Below are positions 1 through 8,925 of a DNA stretch of 64,000 bases, piece after piece. The notes beneath the pieces were generated by a model. The model was given only the letters and a program-made list of their open reading frames with translations, searched no databases and was not told the DNA's origin. The position numbers and the translations under genes are program-made. The first letter of the stretch is position 1; each line of letters starts with the position of its first letter. Source of the stretch: Borrelia parkeri (lineage in GTDB: Bacteria > Spirochaetota > Spirochaetia > Borreliales > Borreliaceae); the NCBI RefSeq assembly GCF_023035815.1, contig NZ_CP073159.1:682001-746000 (forward strand), in the 5' to 3' direction.

Positions 1-135
1 ATTGCAAAAGGGACCATATCTCCACTTGATATCATGCCATTTTTGTTTTATCAAGTATTTTTAGGCGTCATTATTATTTTGTCCATAGCTTTTTTTGGGT
101 TGAAAAATCGGTTTTTAAATTCTGCTAAAGTTTGA
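1..135 (+). CDS. C-terminal end of a probable Na+/H+ antiporter (NhaC-like), partial
   Basis: The window opens inside a reading frame that gives 44 residues before TGA at 133-135. The fragment contains a hydrophobic run (FLFYQVFLGVIIILSIAFF) that looks like the last membrane helix of a transporter, followed by a short basic tail. The identity rests mainly on position: in Borrelia burgdorferi the gene next to potD is an nhaC-type antiporter. The fragment alone could be any polytopic membrane protein. It converges on potD and is separated from it by a terminator hairpin. Confidence 0.5.
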   Translation: MAKGTISPLDIMPFLFYQVFLGVIIILSIAFFGLKNRFLNSAKV

Positions 136-144
136 TTAAGATAA

Positions 145-172
145 AAGGCCCCTTTTAAATGAAAGGTGCCTT
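145..172. terminator. Bidirectional terminator hairpin between the antiporter gene and potD
   Basis: An 11-bp stem with one mismatch (145-155 pairing with 162-172) encloses a 6-base loop. It lies between two convergent genes, and the right side runs into AGATTTTG. It can serve both the plus-strand antiporter gene and the minus-strand pot operon. Seen directly in the sequence; function inferred. Confidence 0.65.
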
Positions 173-180
173 AGATTTTG

Positions 181-1230
181 TTAGGATGATAATTCTACAT
201 ATATTCTCATTTGTTCTTCTTTAACTTCTTTAGGTACTGTTTTAAATACTTCGTGGTTTGAAAAGTTTGTTGGAAGAAATTTTTCTTCTAAGTATATATT
301 TATTGCAGGATTTTTCTTTGCTTCTTCCTGTAATCGATTCAATACATTTTTGTTTGGTGAATTATATTTTGTCTCTTTAAAGTTCGCATAAGATGCCTCA
401 TTTTCATAAAGAAAGTTTATGAATTTATAAGCAAGTTCTTTATGAGGTGCGTCTGATGGAATTACCATGACATCAACCCAGATATTTGTACTATTAGGTA
501 CATAAAAGTCTAAATTTGGATCTTTAAGCATTGCATCTAGTGCTTCTCCGCTCCATATTAGTTGGATTGATGATTCACCATTGAGTATTAGCGATTTTGC
601 AGCAATATCTGAAAAATAACCTATTACCAAGGGAGATTGCTTTTTGAGTAGTTCTTCGGCTTGTTTGATTATGGATATGTTGTGTTCATTGAAGGAATAG
701 CCAAGTTTTTTAAGTGCAACTCCAATATTTTCTTTTGGCGAGTCTAACATTGCAATTTCTTGTTTGTATTTTTCGTTAAATAGTATATCAAATTCATTCA
801 TGTCGTTTATGTCAACTTTGGTTTTGTTATAAAGTATGCCCATTACTCCCCAAAAGAGAGGTACAGAATAAAAATTACCAAAGTCATGTTCTAGATTATA
901 AAATTTATCTAATATATTATTTTTTACATTTTGCAGTTTTGAATAATCTAGCTTTTCAATTTTGCTTGCACTTATTAATTCTCCAATCAAATATTCTGAT
1001 GGGACTATGATGTCATAATAACCTTTTGTGTTATTAAATTTTGCCATCATTTCTTCATTGTTATTGAAACATTCATAATTGATTTTTACATTATTTTCTC
1101 TTTCAAATTGAGCTAGTAATTTTTCATCAATATATTCTGCCCAGTTAAGGACATTAAGAGTACTTTGTGTTTTTTGAGAAGAACAAGAGGTTACTGTTAA
1201 AATTATTGTTAATATTAAAGATTTTTTCAA
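181..1230 (-). CDS. potD: Spermidine/putrescine-binding lipoprotein PotD
   Basis: Substrate-binding component of the polyamine ABC transporter, expected to be lipid-anchored on the periplasmic side of the inner membrane. I chose the TTG start at 1230 because it follows an AAGGAG ribosome site by 6 bases. This gives a 349-residue protein that begins with a typical lipoprotein signal (MKKSLILTIILTVTSC) and puts the lipidated Cys at residue 16. A longer frame with an upstream start at 1290 would bury this signal. Family features include the NVLNWAEYID opening and the WSGEA segment. It is the last gene of potA-potB-potC-potD, 17 bases after potC. Borrelia has little polyamine synthesis, so import is plausible as the main source (inference). 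Confidence 0.93.
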   Translation of the reverse strand: MKKSLILTIILTVTSCSSQKTQSTLNVLNWAEYIDEKLLAQFERENNVKINYECFNNNEEMMAKFNNTKGYYDIIVPSEYLIGELISASKIEKLDYSKLQNVKNNILDKFYNLEHDFGNFYSVPLFWGVMGILYNKTKVDINDMNEFDILFNEKYKQEIAMLDSPKENIGVALKKLGYSFNEHNISIIKQAEELLKKQSPLVIGYFSDIAAKSLILNGESSIQLIWSGEALDAMLKDPNLDFYVPNSTNIWVDVMVIPSDAPHKELAYKFINFLYENEASYANFKETKYNSPNKNVLNRLQEEAKKNPAINIYLEEKFLPTNFSNHEVFKTVPKEVKEEQMRIYVELSS

Positions 1231-1247
1231 AATTAAACTCCTTATTA

Positions 1248-2039
1248 TTAAATTTCTGTGTCTACTGTTAATTTTTTGATTCCTACACATTTATTTATAA
1301 CAAATAGAAGGCTGAGTATTACAAAAAATAGTATAGAAGAAATGGCATTGATTATGGGTTTTATTCCTCTCTTAGTTAAAGAGTTTATGAGTATTGATAA
1401 ATTATTAAACCCTTGGCCTGTTGTGAAAAATGATATTAAAAAGTCATCAACCGATAATGTAAATGCAATAAGGCCTCCTGTTGCCACACTTCCAATTATT
1501 TCTGGACATATTATGTTTTTGAAAATTTGGATCTCTGATGCTCCAAGATCTCGAGCTGCATCAATAACGTTTTCTGAAAGAGAATATAATTTAGGCAAAA
1601 TTATTATTATTATGTAAGGTGTTGAGAAGATTATGTGGGATATTAGCATTGTAGAAAAACCTAGCTGTATTTTTATCAAAGAAAAAAATGTCATTAAACT
1701 AATTCCTGTTACGATATCAGGATTAATTATTGGTATTTTATTGATTGATAACAGGATGGTTTTTATTTTTTTATTTTTTGTTTTGTAAATACTGTAAGCC
1801 CCCAGAACACCAATTACAATAGAAATTAAGGATGATACTATTGCTACTAATAAAGTATTATATATGACTATTTTTATTTGCTGTGATGCAAAGACTTCCT
1901 TATACCATTTTAGGCTAAATCCTTGAAAAAAAAATCCATTGTTTCCTGCATTAAAAGAATAAATTATTAAAATTAATATGGGTGCATAAACAAATCCAAG
2001 TGTCAGAAATAAAAAAGTATTTTTTAGTATTTTAAGCAT
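1248..2039 (-). CDS. potC: Spermidine/putrescine ABC transporter permease PotC
   Basis: Inner-membrane permease of 263 residues, pairing with PotB to form the polyamine channel. It has about six hydrophobic helices and the permease coupling loop DAARDLGASEIQIF at roughly residue 160, which docks on the ATPase. The ATG at 2039 follows an AAGGATG ribosome site. It lies between potB and potD with short gaps (10 and 17 bases), so co-transcription is very likely. The order A-B-C-D and the family signature make the assignment firm. Confidence 0.93.
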   Translation of the reverse strand: MLKILKNTFLFLTLGFVYAPILILIIYSFNAGNNGFFFQGFSLKWYKEVFASQQIKIVIYNTLLVAIVSSLISIVIGVLGAYSIYKTKNKKIKTILLSINKIPIINPDIVTGISLMTFFSLIKIQLGFSTMLISHIIFSTPYIIIIILPKLYSLSENVIDAARDLGASEIQIFKNIICPEIIGSVATGGLIAFTLSVDDFLISFFTTGQGFNNLSILINSLTKRGIKPIINAISSILFFVILSLLFVINKCVGIKKLTVDTEI

Positions 2040-2049
2040 ATTAACATCC

Positions 2050-2853
2050 TTATTTTATGTTGTTTTTTTGCATTAATTTAAGTATTATTAAGTTGAATAT
2101 CAATATTACTATCATTACAATAAATGAAATAGCAGCTCCAGTATGCCAATCTTCCACGAATAAGAATTGTTTTTCAATTAAATTGCCGATTAAAATTTGT
2201 TTAGCGCCACCTAATAGATCTGATATAATCAATACTGTTATTGAAGGTATGAATACCATTATTATTCCTGTTGCAAGATATGATAATGTTAATGGTAGCT
2301 TTATGTATAATAATATTTGCCACATTCTTGCACCAAGGTCTCTTGCAGCTTCAATATATTCATATTTTATTTTTGAAAGTCCTATATATATTGGTAAGAC
2401 CATAAATGGTAGAAAATTATATACCATACCGATTATTACGGCTTTTTCATTGTAGAGCAGTTCTATAGTTTCAAGTCCCATGGTTTTTAGCAAATTATTA
2501 ATAATTCCATTTTTTCCTAATATTCTGATCCAAGCATAAGTTCTAAGTAAGGTATTGATCCACATAGGGAGTATTATCATTATTATGAGCATATTTTGAA
2601 CACTTTTTTTTGACATGGATATAAACCATGCGGTGGGATATCCAATTAGCATACAAAATATGGTTGTAATTAAGGCGAAGTTTATACTTCTTGAAAAAAT
2701 TCTTAAGTAGCTTGGTTCTAATAATCTTATAAAATTTGCAAATGTGAGTTCATTTTGCTCATTAAAAAATCCTAAACCTATTATTATTACTAATGGGAAG
2801 ATAATAAAAATTGATAAGAATAGAGTATATAGTATTAGAATTATTCTATTCAT
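2050..2853 (-). CDS. potB: Spermidine/putrescine ABC transporter permease PotB
   Basis: Inner-membrane permease with about six transmembrane helices. The coupling loop EAARDLGARMWQIL is the PotB version of the EAA motif that contacts PotA. The ATG at 2853 is preferred over a GTG 18 bases upstream because AAGGA lies just before it and the GTG would overlap the end of potA. This gives 267 residues. The start is only 5 bases after the potA stop, which suggests translational coupling. Confidence 0.93.
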   Translation of the reverse strand: MNRIILILYTLFLSIFIIFPLVIIIGLGFFNEQNELTFANFIRLLEPSYLRIFSRSINFALITTIFCMLIGYPTAWFISMSKKSVQNMLIIMIILPMWINTLLRTYAWIRILGKNGIINNLLKTMGLETIELLYNEKAVIIGMVYNFLPFMVLPIYIGLSKIKYEYIEAARDLGARMWQILLYIKLPLTLSYLATGIIMVFIPSITVLIISDLLGGAKQILIGNLIEKQFLFVEDWHTGAAISFIVMIVILIFNLIILKLMQKNNIK

Positions 2854-2858
2854 GTTTA

Positions 2859-3902
2859 TTATTCCTTGCACATTACATGAATATCATCAGGGCCTAATGA
2901 GATATCAACTTCTTCACCAACTTTTGTCAGTTTTGTGCTTTGAACTAACCAATGAGATTTTTGAATTTCTAGTGTCATTTCGTAGTGTACACCCTGGAAT
3001 ACTGCTGAAGTAATTATTCCACTTAAATGTCCCTGACCTTTTGGTAATATTTTTACGTCTTCTGGTCTTATTACAAGGTCAACGGGTTCTTTATTTTTAA
3101 ATCCTTTGTCAAGACATTTGAAATCTTTACCAAACATTTTAACTATAAATTCTTTTTCATACGTTCCTTCAAAAATATTGCTCTCGCCAATAAAACTAGC
3201 TACAAATCTTGTTTTGGGTTCATTGTAAATTTCTTCCGGTGTTCCAATTTGAAGGATTATTCCTTCATTCATTACGACTATTCTGTCGCTCATTGTTAAT
3301 GCTTCTTCTTGATCGTGTGTGACATAGATAAATGTTATTCCAAGCTTTCTTTGTATTTTTTTAAGTTCTTTTTGCATTTCTTGTCTCATCTTTAAGTCAA
3401 GAGCTGAGAGTGGTTCATCTAATAATAAAAGTTTAGGTTCCATAATTATTGCTCTTGCAATTGCGACTCTTTGTTTTTGTCCACCTGATAGTTCATTAAT
3501 ATTTCTGTAAGCGTATTTTTGCATACCAATTAAGGAAAGTGCAGCTTTTACTTTTTCTTGAATTAAATTTTTGTTTATCTTTTTCATCCTAAGTCCGAAT
3601 GAGATATTGTCGAAAACATTCATGTGTGGGAAGAGAGCATAGTTTTGAAATACAGTGTTAATTTCTCTTTTATTAGGTGTAATTTTTGAAATCTCTTTTG
3701 ATAGGAAATGAATTTCTCCTTCGTTTTGATTTAAAAAACCCCCTATTATTTTTATTAGTGTTGTTTTACCGCATCCTGATGGACCAAGTAGGGTAATAAA
3801 TTCATTTTTTTTAATTTTTAAATTAATTGTATCTAGAGTTTTATTATTACTATCAGTATAATAATGACTTAAGTCTTTAATCTCTAGGATGTAATTATTC
3901 AA
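2859..3902 (-). CDS. potA: Spermidine/putrescine ABC transporter ATPase PotA
   Basis: ATP-binding subunit that drives polyamine import from the cytoplasmic face. Walker A is GPSGCGKT at residues 40-47, the signature LSGGQ is near 139, Walker B (LLLLDEP) is near 159, and the H-loop is in [10 protein letters not shown]-terminal TOBE-like regulatory domain follows (about residues 235-347). The start is TTG at 3902, preceded by a G-rich ribosome site (GGGGG); 347 residues is normal for the family. It is the first gene of the pot operon, and a strong promoter candidate overlaps the end of the upstream rbgA gene. Confidence 0.95.
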   Translation of the reverse strand: MNNYILEIKDLSHYYTDSNNKTLDTINLKIKKNEFITLLGPSGCGKTTLIKIIGGFLNQNEGEIHFLSKEISKITPNKREINTVFQNYALFPHMNVFDNISFGLRMKKINKNLIQEKVKAALSLIGMQKYAYRNINELSGGQKQRVAIARAIIMEPKLLLLDEPLSALDLKMRQEMQKELKKIQRKLGITFIYVTHDQEEALTMSDRIVVMNEGIILQIGTPEEIYNEPKTRFVASFIGESNIFEGTYEKEFIVKMFGKDFKCLDKGFKNKEPVDLVIRPEDVKILPKGQGHLSGIITSAVFQGVHYEMTLEIQKSHWLVQSTKLTKVGEEVDISLGPDDIHVMCKE

Positions 3903-3952
3903 CTAATGGGACCCCCTTTTTTGCATGTGTCGATTGAACCACATGAAACTAG

Positions 3953-3980
3953 ATTATACTTTATATTAATGCTTATGTAA
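3953..3980 (-). promoter_or_regulatory. Probable sigma-70 promoter of the pot operon
   Basis: On the minus strand, TTACAT (3975-3980) and a perfect TATAAT (3953-3958) are separated by 16 bases, about 50 bases upstream of potA. The -35 box overlaps the end of rbgA. This fits independent transcription of potABCD, although read-through from rbgA is also possible. Confidence 0.55.
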
Positions 3981-4839
3981 ATGACTTGTATTTATTGTTA
4001 TTATGACGTTTTACGTCAAGTATAATTTTTCCAAATTTTCCTTCCCTATATTCTTTTATTAATATTTTTGATGCCCGTTCAATGTCTATTGTATGTTTTT
4101 TATTGATAAGTCCCCTTATTTTTGCAAATTCTTCTAAAATTTCAAGTGAATTTGTTGATATTATATTATATTTGTTTAGTAATTTGGTTTTGTTATTTAT
4201 GTGCATTTCTTTAAGTAGATATAGTGCAAGTTCTGTATTATCTATTATTTCATTTTTTATCATGTCTAGTATTGCAAGTTTTTTTGCAATCTCTTGATCT
4301 TCTAAGTTGTGCCATAATATTCCCGGCATGTCAAAGATATTAATTCTTTCGTTTATTTTTAATATTTGTATATTTTTTGTGTGTCCTGGTTTATTTGCAA
4401 CACTTGTGCTTTTTTTTCCTACCAGTAGGTTAATTATTGATGATTTTCCAACATTTGGTACCCCTATTACTAATACTTTTATTTTTTCTTCGTAAGTTTT
4501 AATTTTTTTCACATTAGCTATTTTTGTTATATTATCTATTATTTGTTTTCTCATTCTTTTTTTGTATATGTTTGTGATTAGTACATTATTTCCAAGTGTT
4601 TCAAAATATTCTTTCCATTTCAGAATTTCTACTTCTTGTGCAAGATCTGATTTGTTTAAAAGTATTATTTTATTCCTATTTGAATTTTTAATTATTTTTT
4701 CAGTTAGTGGATTTTTGCTACTAAGTGGGGCTCTAGCGTCAAGTATTTCTAATACAATATTTGTTCTTTGAAGATTTGCTTGGATTAAGTCTAATGCTCT
4801 TTTCATATGACCAGGGAACCAGTTGATTTTATTTGACAT
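3973..4839 (-). CDS. rbgA: Ribosome biogenesis GTPase RbgA (YlqF)
   Basis: Circularly permuted GTPase that assists late assembly of the large ribosomal subunit. The GTPase motifs occur in permuted order: NKSD (G4) at 62-65, GVPNVGKSS (G1) at about 126-134 and DMPG (G3) at 170-173. The N-terminus NWFPGHM is the family hallmark, so the ATG at 4839 (288 residues) is preferred over an upstream GTG that would add 17 unrelated residues. No good ribosome site precedes it. A TATAAT lies only a few bases upstream of the ATG, so a very short leader is possible. In Bacillus this gene sits next to rplS and ylqG/ylqH; here those are 56 kb away. Confidence 0.9.
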   Translation of the reverse strand: MSNKINWFPGHMKRALDLIQANLQRTNIVLEILDARAPLSSKNPLTEKIIKNSNRNKIILLNKSDLAQEVEILKWKEYFETLGNNVLITNIYKKRMRKQIIDNITKIANVKKIKTYEEKIKVLVIGVPNVGKSSIINLLVGKKSTSVANKPGHTKNIQILKINERINIFDMPGILWHNLEDQEIAKKLAILDMIKNEIIDNTELALYLLKEMHINNKTKLLNKYNIISTNSLEILEEFAKIRGLINKKHTIDIERASKILIKEYREGKFGKIILDVKRHNNNKYKSFT

Positions 4840-4906
4840 TGTTAAATTATAGCTTAATTTAAACAGATATGAAATTTGTGTTTTATGCACTTAAATTTAT
4901 GATGAA

Positions 4907-4933
4907 TTGCATCTTTTTAAAAAATGGTATAGT
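4907..4933 (+). promoter_or_regulatory. Possible promoter of nanE-ptsG
   Basis: TTGCAT (4907-4912) and TATAGT (4928-4933) are separated by 15 bases, slightly short of the optimum, about 40 bases before the nanE ribosome site. It is the best candidate in the rbgA/nanE divergent gap. Confidence 0.35.
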
Positions 4934-4984
4934 TTGTAAACTTAAGATTGCTTTAAAAGATTAAATCATAGGAGGTTTTATATC

Positions 4985-5689
4985 ATTGAAAAAATTAAAA
5001 AAGGTCTAATTGTATCTTGCCAAGCTCTTGAAGGAGAGCCTCTACATAGTAGTTTTATTATGTCTAAGATGGCCTTAGCAGCAAAGATGGGTGGGGCAAT
5101 TGGAATTAGGGCCAATAGTGTTCTAGATATTCATCAAATCAAATCAGAAGTTGATTTGCCCATAATAGGTATTGTTAAGAGAGTTTATAATGATTCTCCT
5201 GTTTTTATTACACCTACTATTAAAGAAGTCGATGAACTTTGTAGTGAAGGAGTTGATGTGATTGCTCTTGATGCTACTCTTAGAAATCGTCCCGATGGTT
5301 TTTTGTTGTCTGAGTTTTTTAATAATATTAAAGAAAAATATCCAAGTCAGCTCTTGATGGCAGATATTGCTTCTTTAGAAGAGGCTGTTAATGCAGATAA
5401 ACTTGGATTTGATTTTATTGGTACGACTTTACATGGATATACCAAGGATACTGAAGGGTGCAATATCGCAGATAATGATTTTGCCTTTTTAAAGAATTTA
5501 CTTAAGTGTAATTTCAAATCAAAGTTAATAGTTGAGGGAAAAATAGATACTCCTCTTAAGGCTAAGAGAAGTTTTGAGCTTGGGGTTTCTTTAGTTGTTG
5601 TAGGTGGAGCTATTACACGGCCTATGGAAATTACAAAAAAATTTGTTGATAAAATAAATGAGGTTAAAGAAATTTGGGAGTGTTTATAA
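4985..5689 (+). CDS. nanE: N-acetylmannosamine-6-phosphate 2-epimerase NanE, apparently with an ATT start
   Basis: Converts ManNAc-6-P to GlcNAc-6-P in amino-sugar use; a TIM-barrel cytoplasmic enzyme. The conserved first strand ([16 protein letters not shown]) lies upstream of the first canonical start (ATG 5060). No ATG, GTG or TTG occurs in frame between the stop at 4943 and 5060. A strong GGAGG at 4971-4975 points to ATT at 4985 (or ATC at 4982), giving about 234 residues. Later family segments include LALDAT-like [25 protein letters not shown] and [10 protein letters not shown]. It is followed 43 bases later by ptsG, and both likely serve sugar uptake. The non-canonical start is the oddity; the enzyme identity is secure. 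Confidence 0.9.
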   Translation: MEKIKKGLIVSCQALEGEPLHSSFIMSKMALAAKMGGAIGIRANSVLDIHQIKSEVDLPIIGIVKRVYNDSPVFITPTIKEVDELCSEGVDVIALDATLRNRPDGFLLSEFFNNIKEKYPSQLLMADIASLEEAVNADKLGFDFIGTTLHGYTKDTEGCNIADNDFAFLKNLLKCNFKSKLIVEGKIDTPLKAKRSFELGVSLVVVGGAITRPMEITKKFVDKINEVKEIWECL

Positions 5690-5732
5690 TATCTAATGTT
5701 TTTCTTTTATATAGTAGATATAGGAGGGTTTT

Positions 5733-7277
5733 ATGGGGAAGTTTTTTGAAAATGCCCAAAAGTTTGGACGTTCTTTTATGTTGCCTATTGCTATTCTTCC
5801 TGCAGCAGGATTATTTCTGGGTATTGGAGGTGCTTTATCTAATCCGGCAACTATCAACGCATATTCTTTTTTGAATGTATTTTTTCTTCAGTCAGTATTT
5901 AATATAATGCGTACTGCCGGTGCTATTATTTTTGTTAATTTGCCACCGATATTTGCAATTGGAGTTGCCGTTGGACTTGCAAAATCAGACAAGGGAACAG
6001 CAGGACTTGCTGCCTTTATTGGATATCTTGTTTTGAATTCTACTATTGGTATTTTAATTGATATGTTTAGTAATTCCGAGGAGCTCTCAAAAGGAGCTGT
6101 TGGATTAATACTTGGAATTAGAACTTTAGAAACAGGTGTTTTTGGAGGAATTATTGTTGGCATTTTAACTTATTATCTTCATAATAAGTTTAATAAAATT
6201 GAATTCCCAAAAGTTCTTGGATTTTTTTCAGGTTCTAGGTTTATACCAATAATAGTTTCTTTTTCAAATATTCTTCTTGCTGTATGTATGTTTATATTTT
6301 GGCCATTCATGCAAGCTGGAATTAGCAAAATGGGTGTATTAGTGGATGCAACAGGATATGTTGGTACTCTGATTTACGGAATTTTTTTACGAATGCTTGG
6401 TCCTTTTGGACTGCATCATATATTTTATTTGCCTTTCTGGACAACAGGTCTTGGTGGTTCTGAAATTATTAATGGTAAGTTAGTTGAGGGAACTCAGAAT
6501 ATCTTTTTTGCTGAACTTGCCTCTCATAGTACTGATAAATTTTTTGTTGGAACTAGTCGTTTTATGAGTGGAAGATTTATTACTATGATGTTTGGATTGC
6601 CAGGTGCTGCTCTTGCGCTTTATCGCCTTGCAAAACCTAATCAAAAGACAAAGGTTTTTGGTCTTTTATTCTCATCAGCTTTAACTTCTTTTTTGACAGG
6701 AATTACAGAACCTCTTGAATTTTCTTTTCTCTTTGTAGCACCAGTTCTTTATGTGATTCATGCAGTATTTGATGGTTTTGCATTTATGTTGGCTCATATG
6801 TTACAAATCACAATAGGACAGACTTTTTCTGGAGGATTTATTGATTTTATTCTTTTTGGAATTTTGCAGGGGAATGCAAGAACAAATTGGGTTTTAGTTC
6901 CATTGGTAGGTGTTTTTTGGTTTTTCCTATATTATTTTAGTTTTGCCTTTTTAATATCTAAATTTGACTATAAAACCCCTGGGAGAGAAGATACTATAAA
7001 TTCTAATGACACATTTCTTTCTGATTCAAATGTCAAGGGAGATAATGTTGCATCTCAAGTAATTATGGGACTTGGGGGAGGTGATAATATTATTGAACTT
7101 GATTGTTGTGCTACAAGGCTTAGAGTTACTGTGAAAGATTCTCTTAAAGTTTTAAAAAATACCTTAGAGAATACAGGAGCAAAGGGAGTCCTTATCAAGG
7201 ATAGTGGCGTGCAAGTGATTTATGGTCCTGGTGTTAGTGTGCTTAAAAATGAAATTGAAGAAATTCTTGGTAATTAA
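5733..7277 (+). CDS. ptsG: PTS glucose/GlcNAc-family permease, fused EIIC-EIIB
   Basis: Inner-membrane sugar phosphotransferase component that imports and phosphorylates a sugar. Residues about 1-420 form the multi-helix EIIC domain (GITEPLEFSFLF is a family signature) and about 440-514 form EIIB. The phospho-cysteine is in the LDCCATRLR motif at residues 458-459. No EIIA domain is attached, so EIIA must come from another protein. The ATG follows a GGAGG site. The location after nanE suggests a link with amino sugars, but the glucose/GlcNAc choice cannot be read from the sequence. A terminator follows. Confidence 0.9.
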   Translation: MGKFFENAQKFGRSFMLPIAILPAAGLFLGIGGALSNPATINAYSFLNVFFLQSVFNIMRTAGAIIFVNLPPIFAIGVAVGLAKSDKGTAGLAAFIGYLVLNSTIGILIDMFSNSEELSKGAVGLILGIRTLETGVFGGIIVGILTYYLHNKFNKIEFPKVLGFFSGSRFIPIIVSFSNILLAVCMFIFWPFMQAGISKMGVLVDATGYVGTLIYGIFLRMLGPFGLHHIFYLPFWTTGLGGSEIINGKLVEGTQNIFFAELASHSTDKFFVGTSRFMSGRFITMMFGLPGAALALYRLAKPNQKTKVFGLLFSSALTSFLTGITEPLEFSFLFVAPVLYVIHAVFDGFAFMLAHMLQITIGQTFSGGFIDFILFGILQGNARTNWVLVPLVGVFWFFLYYFSFAFLISKFDYKTPGREDTINSNDTFLSDSNVKGDNVASQVIMGLGGGDNIIELDCCATRLRVTVKDSLKVLKNTLENTGAKGVLIKDSGVQVIYGPGVSVLKNEIEEILGN

Positions 7278-7295
7278 TTCCAGGTTGGATTTTTT

Positions 7296-7328
7296 AAGCA
7301 AGTGTATACTTTTGTATATCACTTGCTT
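7296..7328. terminator. Bidirectional terminator between ptsG and the hydrolase gene
   Basis: A long stem (AAGCAAGTG plus TATAC, pairing with GTATA and CACTTGCTT with one bulged base) encloses TTTT and is flanked by T runs on both strands. It separates convergent genes and overlaps the stop codon of the minus-strand hydrolase. Confidence 0.8.
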
Positions 7329-8302
7329 TTTATATTTTTAATAAAATCAACTGCATGTTTTGTTAAATAAGATGTATTTTGAGCACTCCTGTAACTATGA
7401 TTTCCTGCAGGAACATGAGAGTGAATTCTTTCAACAAGGATCATTGGTATTGTTTTTTTATATCCTCCATATTCACTTATGAATTTATTTATTGTTTGAG
7501 AATCTACTGTAGGGTCATTTGGGGAATAAGCTATTGTTAGCGGAGTTTTTATCTCATTGAAACCATTATTATTAATTAATTTAACAAGACCCATCATTGC
7601 AATTATTGAATCGACTTGTCGTATTGGTGAATGGAATGGTGTGACCTCTTCATGTTCTATTTTTTTATTTTGTCTTATTTCAAGTTCATTATATCCACCT
7701 GTTATAAGGTAAGCAATTTGACGTCCCCAAGGATAGTAAATTAAACTTGTTCTTTTGTCTTTAGGATAAATATTAGGTGATATTAAAAAGGCAGAATATA
7801 TTTTGTCTGGGTAGTTTTTTAATGCCCAAATAGCACAAGCTCCACCATTTGAGGTTCCAATGAGTATTAATTTTTCTCCTATTGATTGTCCAATTTGAAT
7901 GGCTTCATCAATATCTCTTAACCAGTCTTTAGTTTTGACGTCTTTAAATGCGTTTTTGTCGTTAATTCCGTGTCCTTTGAGTCTTGTAAAGAAGATATTT
8001 GCGTTTAATGCTTTTGCTATGTTATTTGGGATAGGATAAATCTCATTTTTAGATGCTCCAAATCCGTGAATATATATTACTGCGTATTCTGTTCTTTTTT
8101 GATCCCCGTTCCATATGATTTCTTTTTTTGTATTTGCTTCTAGATTGAATTTGGATTCTTCAATTAGTAAGTATTGATCAATTTCTCCAAGTTTATTGGG
8201 AATTTTAGTTTCTTCAAATTCATTTCTAAATTTTATTCTTGGTCCTACTACTATTAAAAGAAGTAAGAATATCAAGATAAAAATTGTGTTTTTTATATTC
8301 AT
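7319..8302 (-). CDS. Membrane-anchored alpha/beta hydrolase, lipase-like (BB0646 type)
   Basis: Serine hydrolase with an N-terminal hydrophobic anchor (residues 5-19) and an alpha/beta hydrolase fold. The oxyanion-loop motif is YIHGFGAS (about 77-84), the nucleophile is Ser151 in GTSNG, a likely acid is in SPNDPTVD and the catalytic His is in the RIHSHVPAGNHS region. I chose the ATG at 8302 (327 residues) because AAAGGAAAG precedes it; a longer frame would overlap bosR. The B. burgdorferi counterpart has been reported as lipolytic and linked to haemolysis (established knowledge, from memory). It lies 13 bases after bosR, so it is probably co-transcribed with that regulator. Confidence 0.85.
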   Translation of the reverse strand: MNIKNTIFILIFLLLLIVVGPRIKFRNEFEETKIPNKLGEIDQYLLIEESKFNLEANTKKEIIWNGDQKRTEYAVIYIHGFGASKNEIYPIPNNIAKALNANIFFTRLKGHGINDKNAFKDVKTKDWLRDIDEAIQIGQSIGEKLILIGTSNGGACAIWALKNYPDKIYSAFLISPNIYPKDKRTSLIYYPWGRQIAYLITGGYNELEIRQNKKIEHEEVTPFHSPIRQVDSIIAMMGLVKLINNNGFNEIKTPLTIAYSPNDPTVDSQTINKFISEYGGYKKTIPMILVERIHSHVPAGNHSYRSAQNTSYLTKHAVDFIKNIKSK

Positions 8303-8315
8303 ATATTGCTTTCCT

Positions 8316-8834
8316 TTAATTATTTTCATAATCAATATTAGATTTTTCTTTTTTAGATTGTTGATAACAATTATTACATGATCCTGAGTAAATAATTTCA
8401 ATGGATTTGGTTTTCCATTCTTCTCCAAGTTTGTCTTTCAGAATATCTTTAATGTCATCAAGTTGGATGGGATAAACTTGATTGCATTTGTTGCATTTAA
8501 AGTGAGCTATTGTAGAAGTCAAACTTAGATAGAATCTTGTTTCTTTTTGATCGGTTGTTTTTATATCTTTAAGAATATTACGTTCTTTTAAAATGTTTAA
8601 TGTATTATACACTGTTGCTTTTGATAAACTTGGTATTTCTTTTATTAATTTATTGTAAATCTCTTTTGCTGTAAAATACTCTTTTGGATTTGAGGCAATG
8701 TGTAGAATGATTCTATTTCTTGAATGTGAGGCTTTCATGCCCAACTCTGTTGTTAATGATTTTAGCAAGATAGGGTCATTAGTAATTCCGACTTTTTCTA
8801 AAGTGGAATGTACCTCTATTGTATTGTTGTTCAT
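8316..8834 (-). CDS. bosR: Fur/PerR-family regulator BosR
   Basis: DNA-binding regulator of 172 residues with the Fur-family layout: winged helix (about 30-105, with SKATVYNTLNIL as recognition region) and a C-terminal dimerisation domain. Two CxxC pairs (C114/C117 and C153/C156) form the structural zinc site. In B. burgdorferi this locus encodes BosR, which acts on oxidative-stress genes and on the RpoN-RpoS virulence pathway (established). It sits between an unknown large gene and the hydrolase gene on the same strand. The ribosome site is weak (AAAGGG about 12 bases upstream). Confidence 0.92.
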   Translation of the reverse strand: MNNNTIEVHSTLEKVGITNDPILLKSLTTELGMKASHSRNRIILHIASNPKEYFTAKEIYNKLIKEIPSLSKATVYNTLNILKERNILKDIKTTDQKETRFYLSLTSTIAHFKCNKCNQVYPIQLDDIKDILKDKLGEEWKTKSIEIIYSGSCNNCYQQSKKEKSNIDYENN

Positions 8835-8925
8835 ATATAATACCCTTTATTATTTAAGATTAAGTACTTTAATGTCCTTATAGAAATAATTTTATAACGG
8901 TTTATTAATATTTTGCTACTGATAG

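Noticed and set aside
4940..5062. Frameshift or truncation at the nanE N-terminus
   Set aside because: The conserved N-terminal strand is in the same frame as the rest; only the start codon is unusual.
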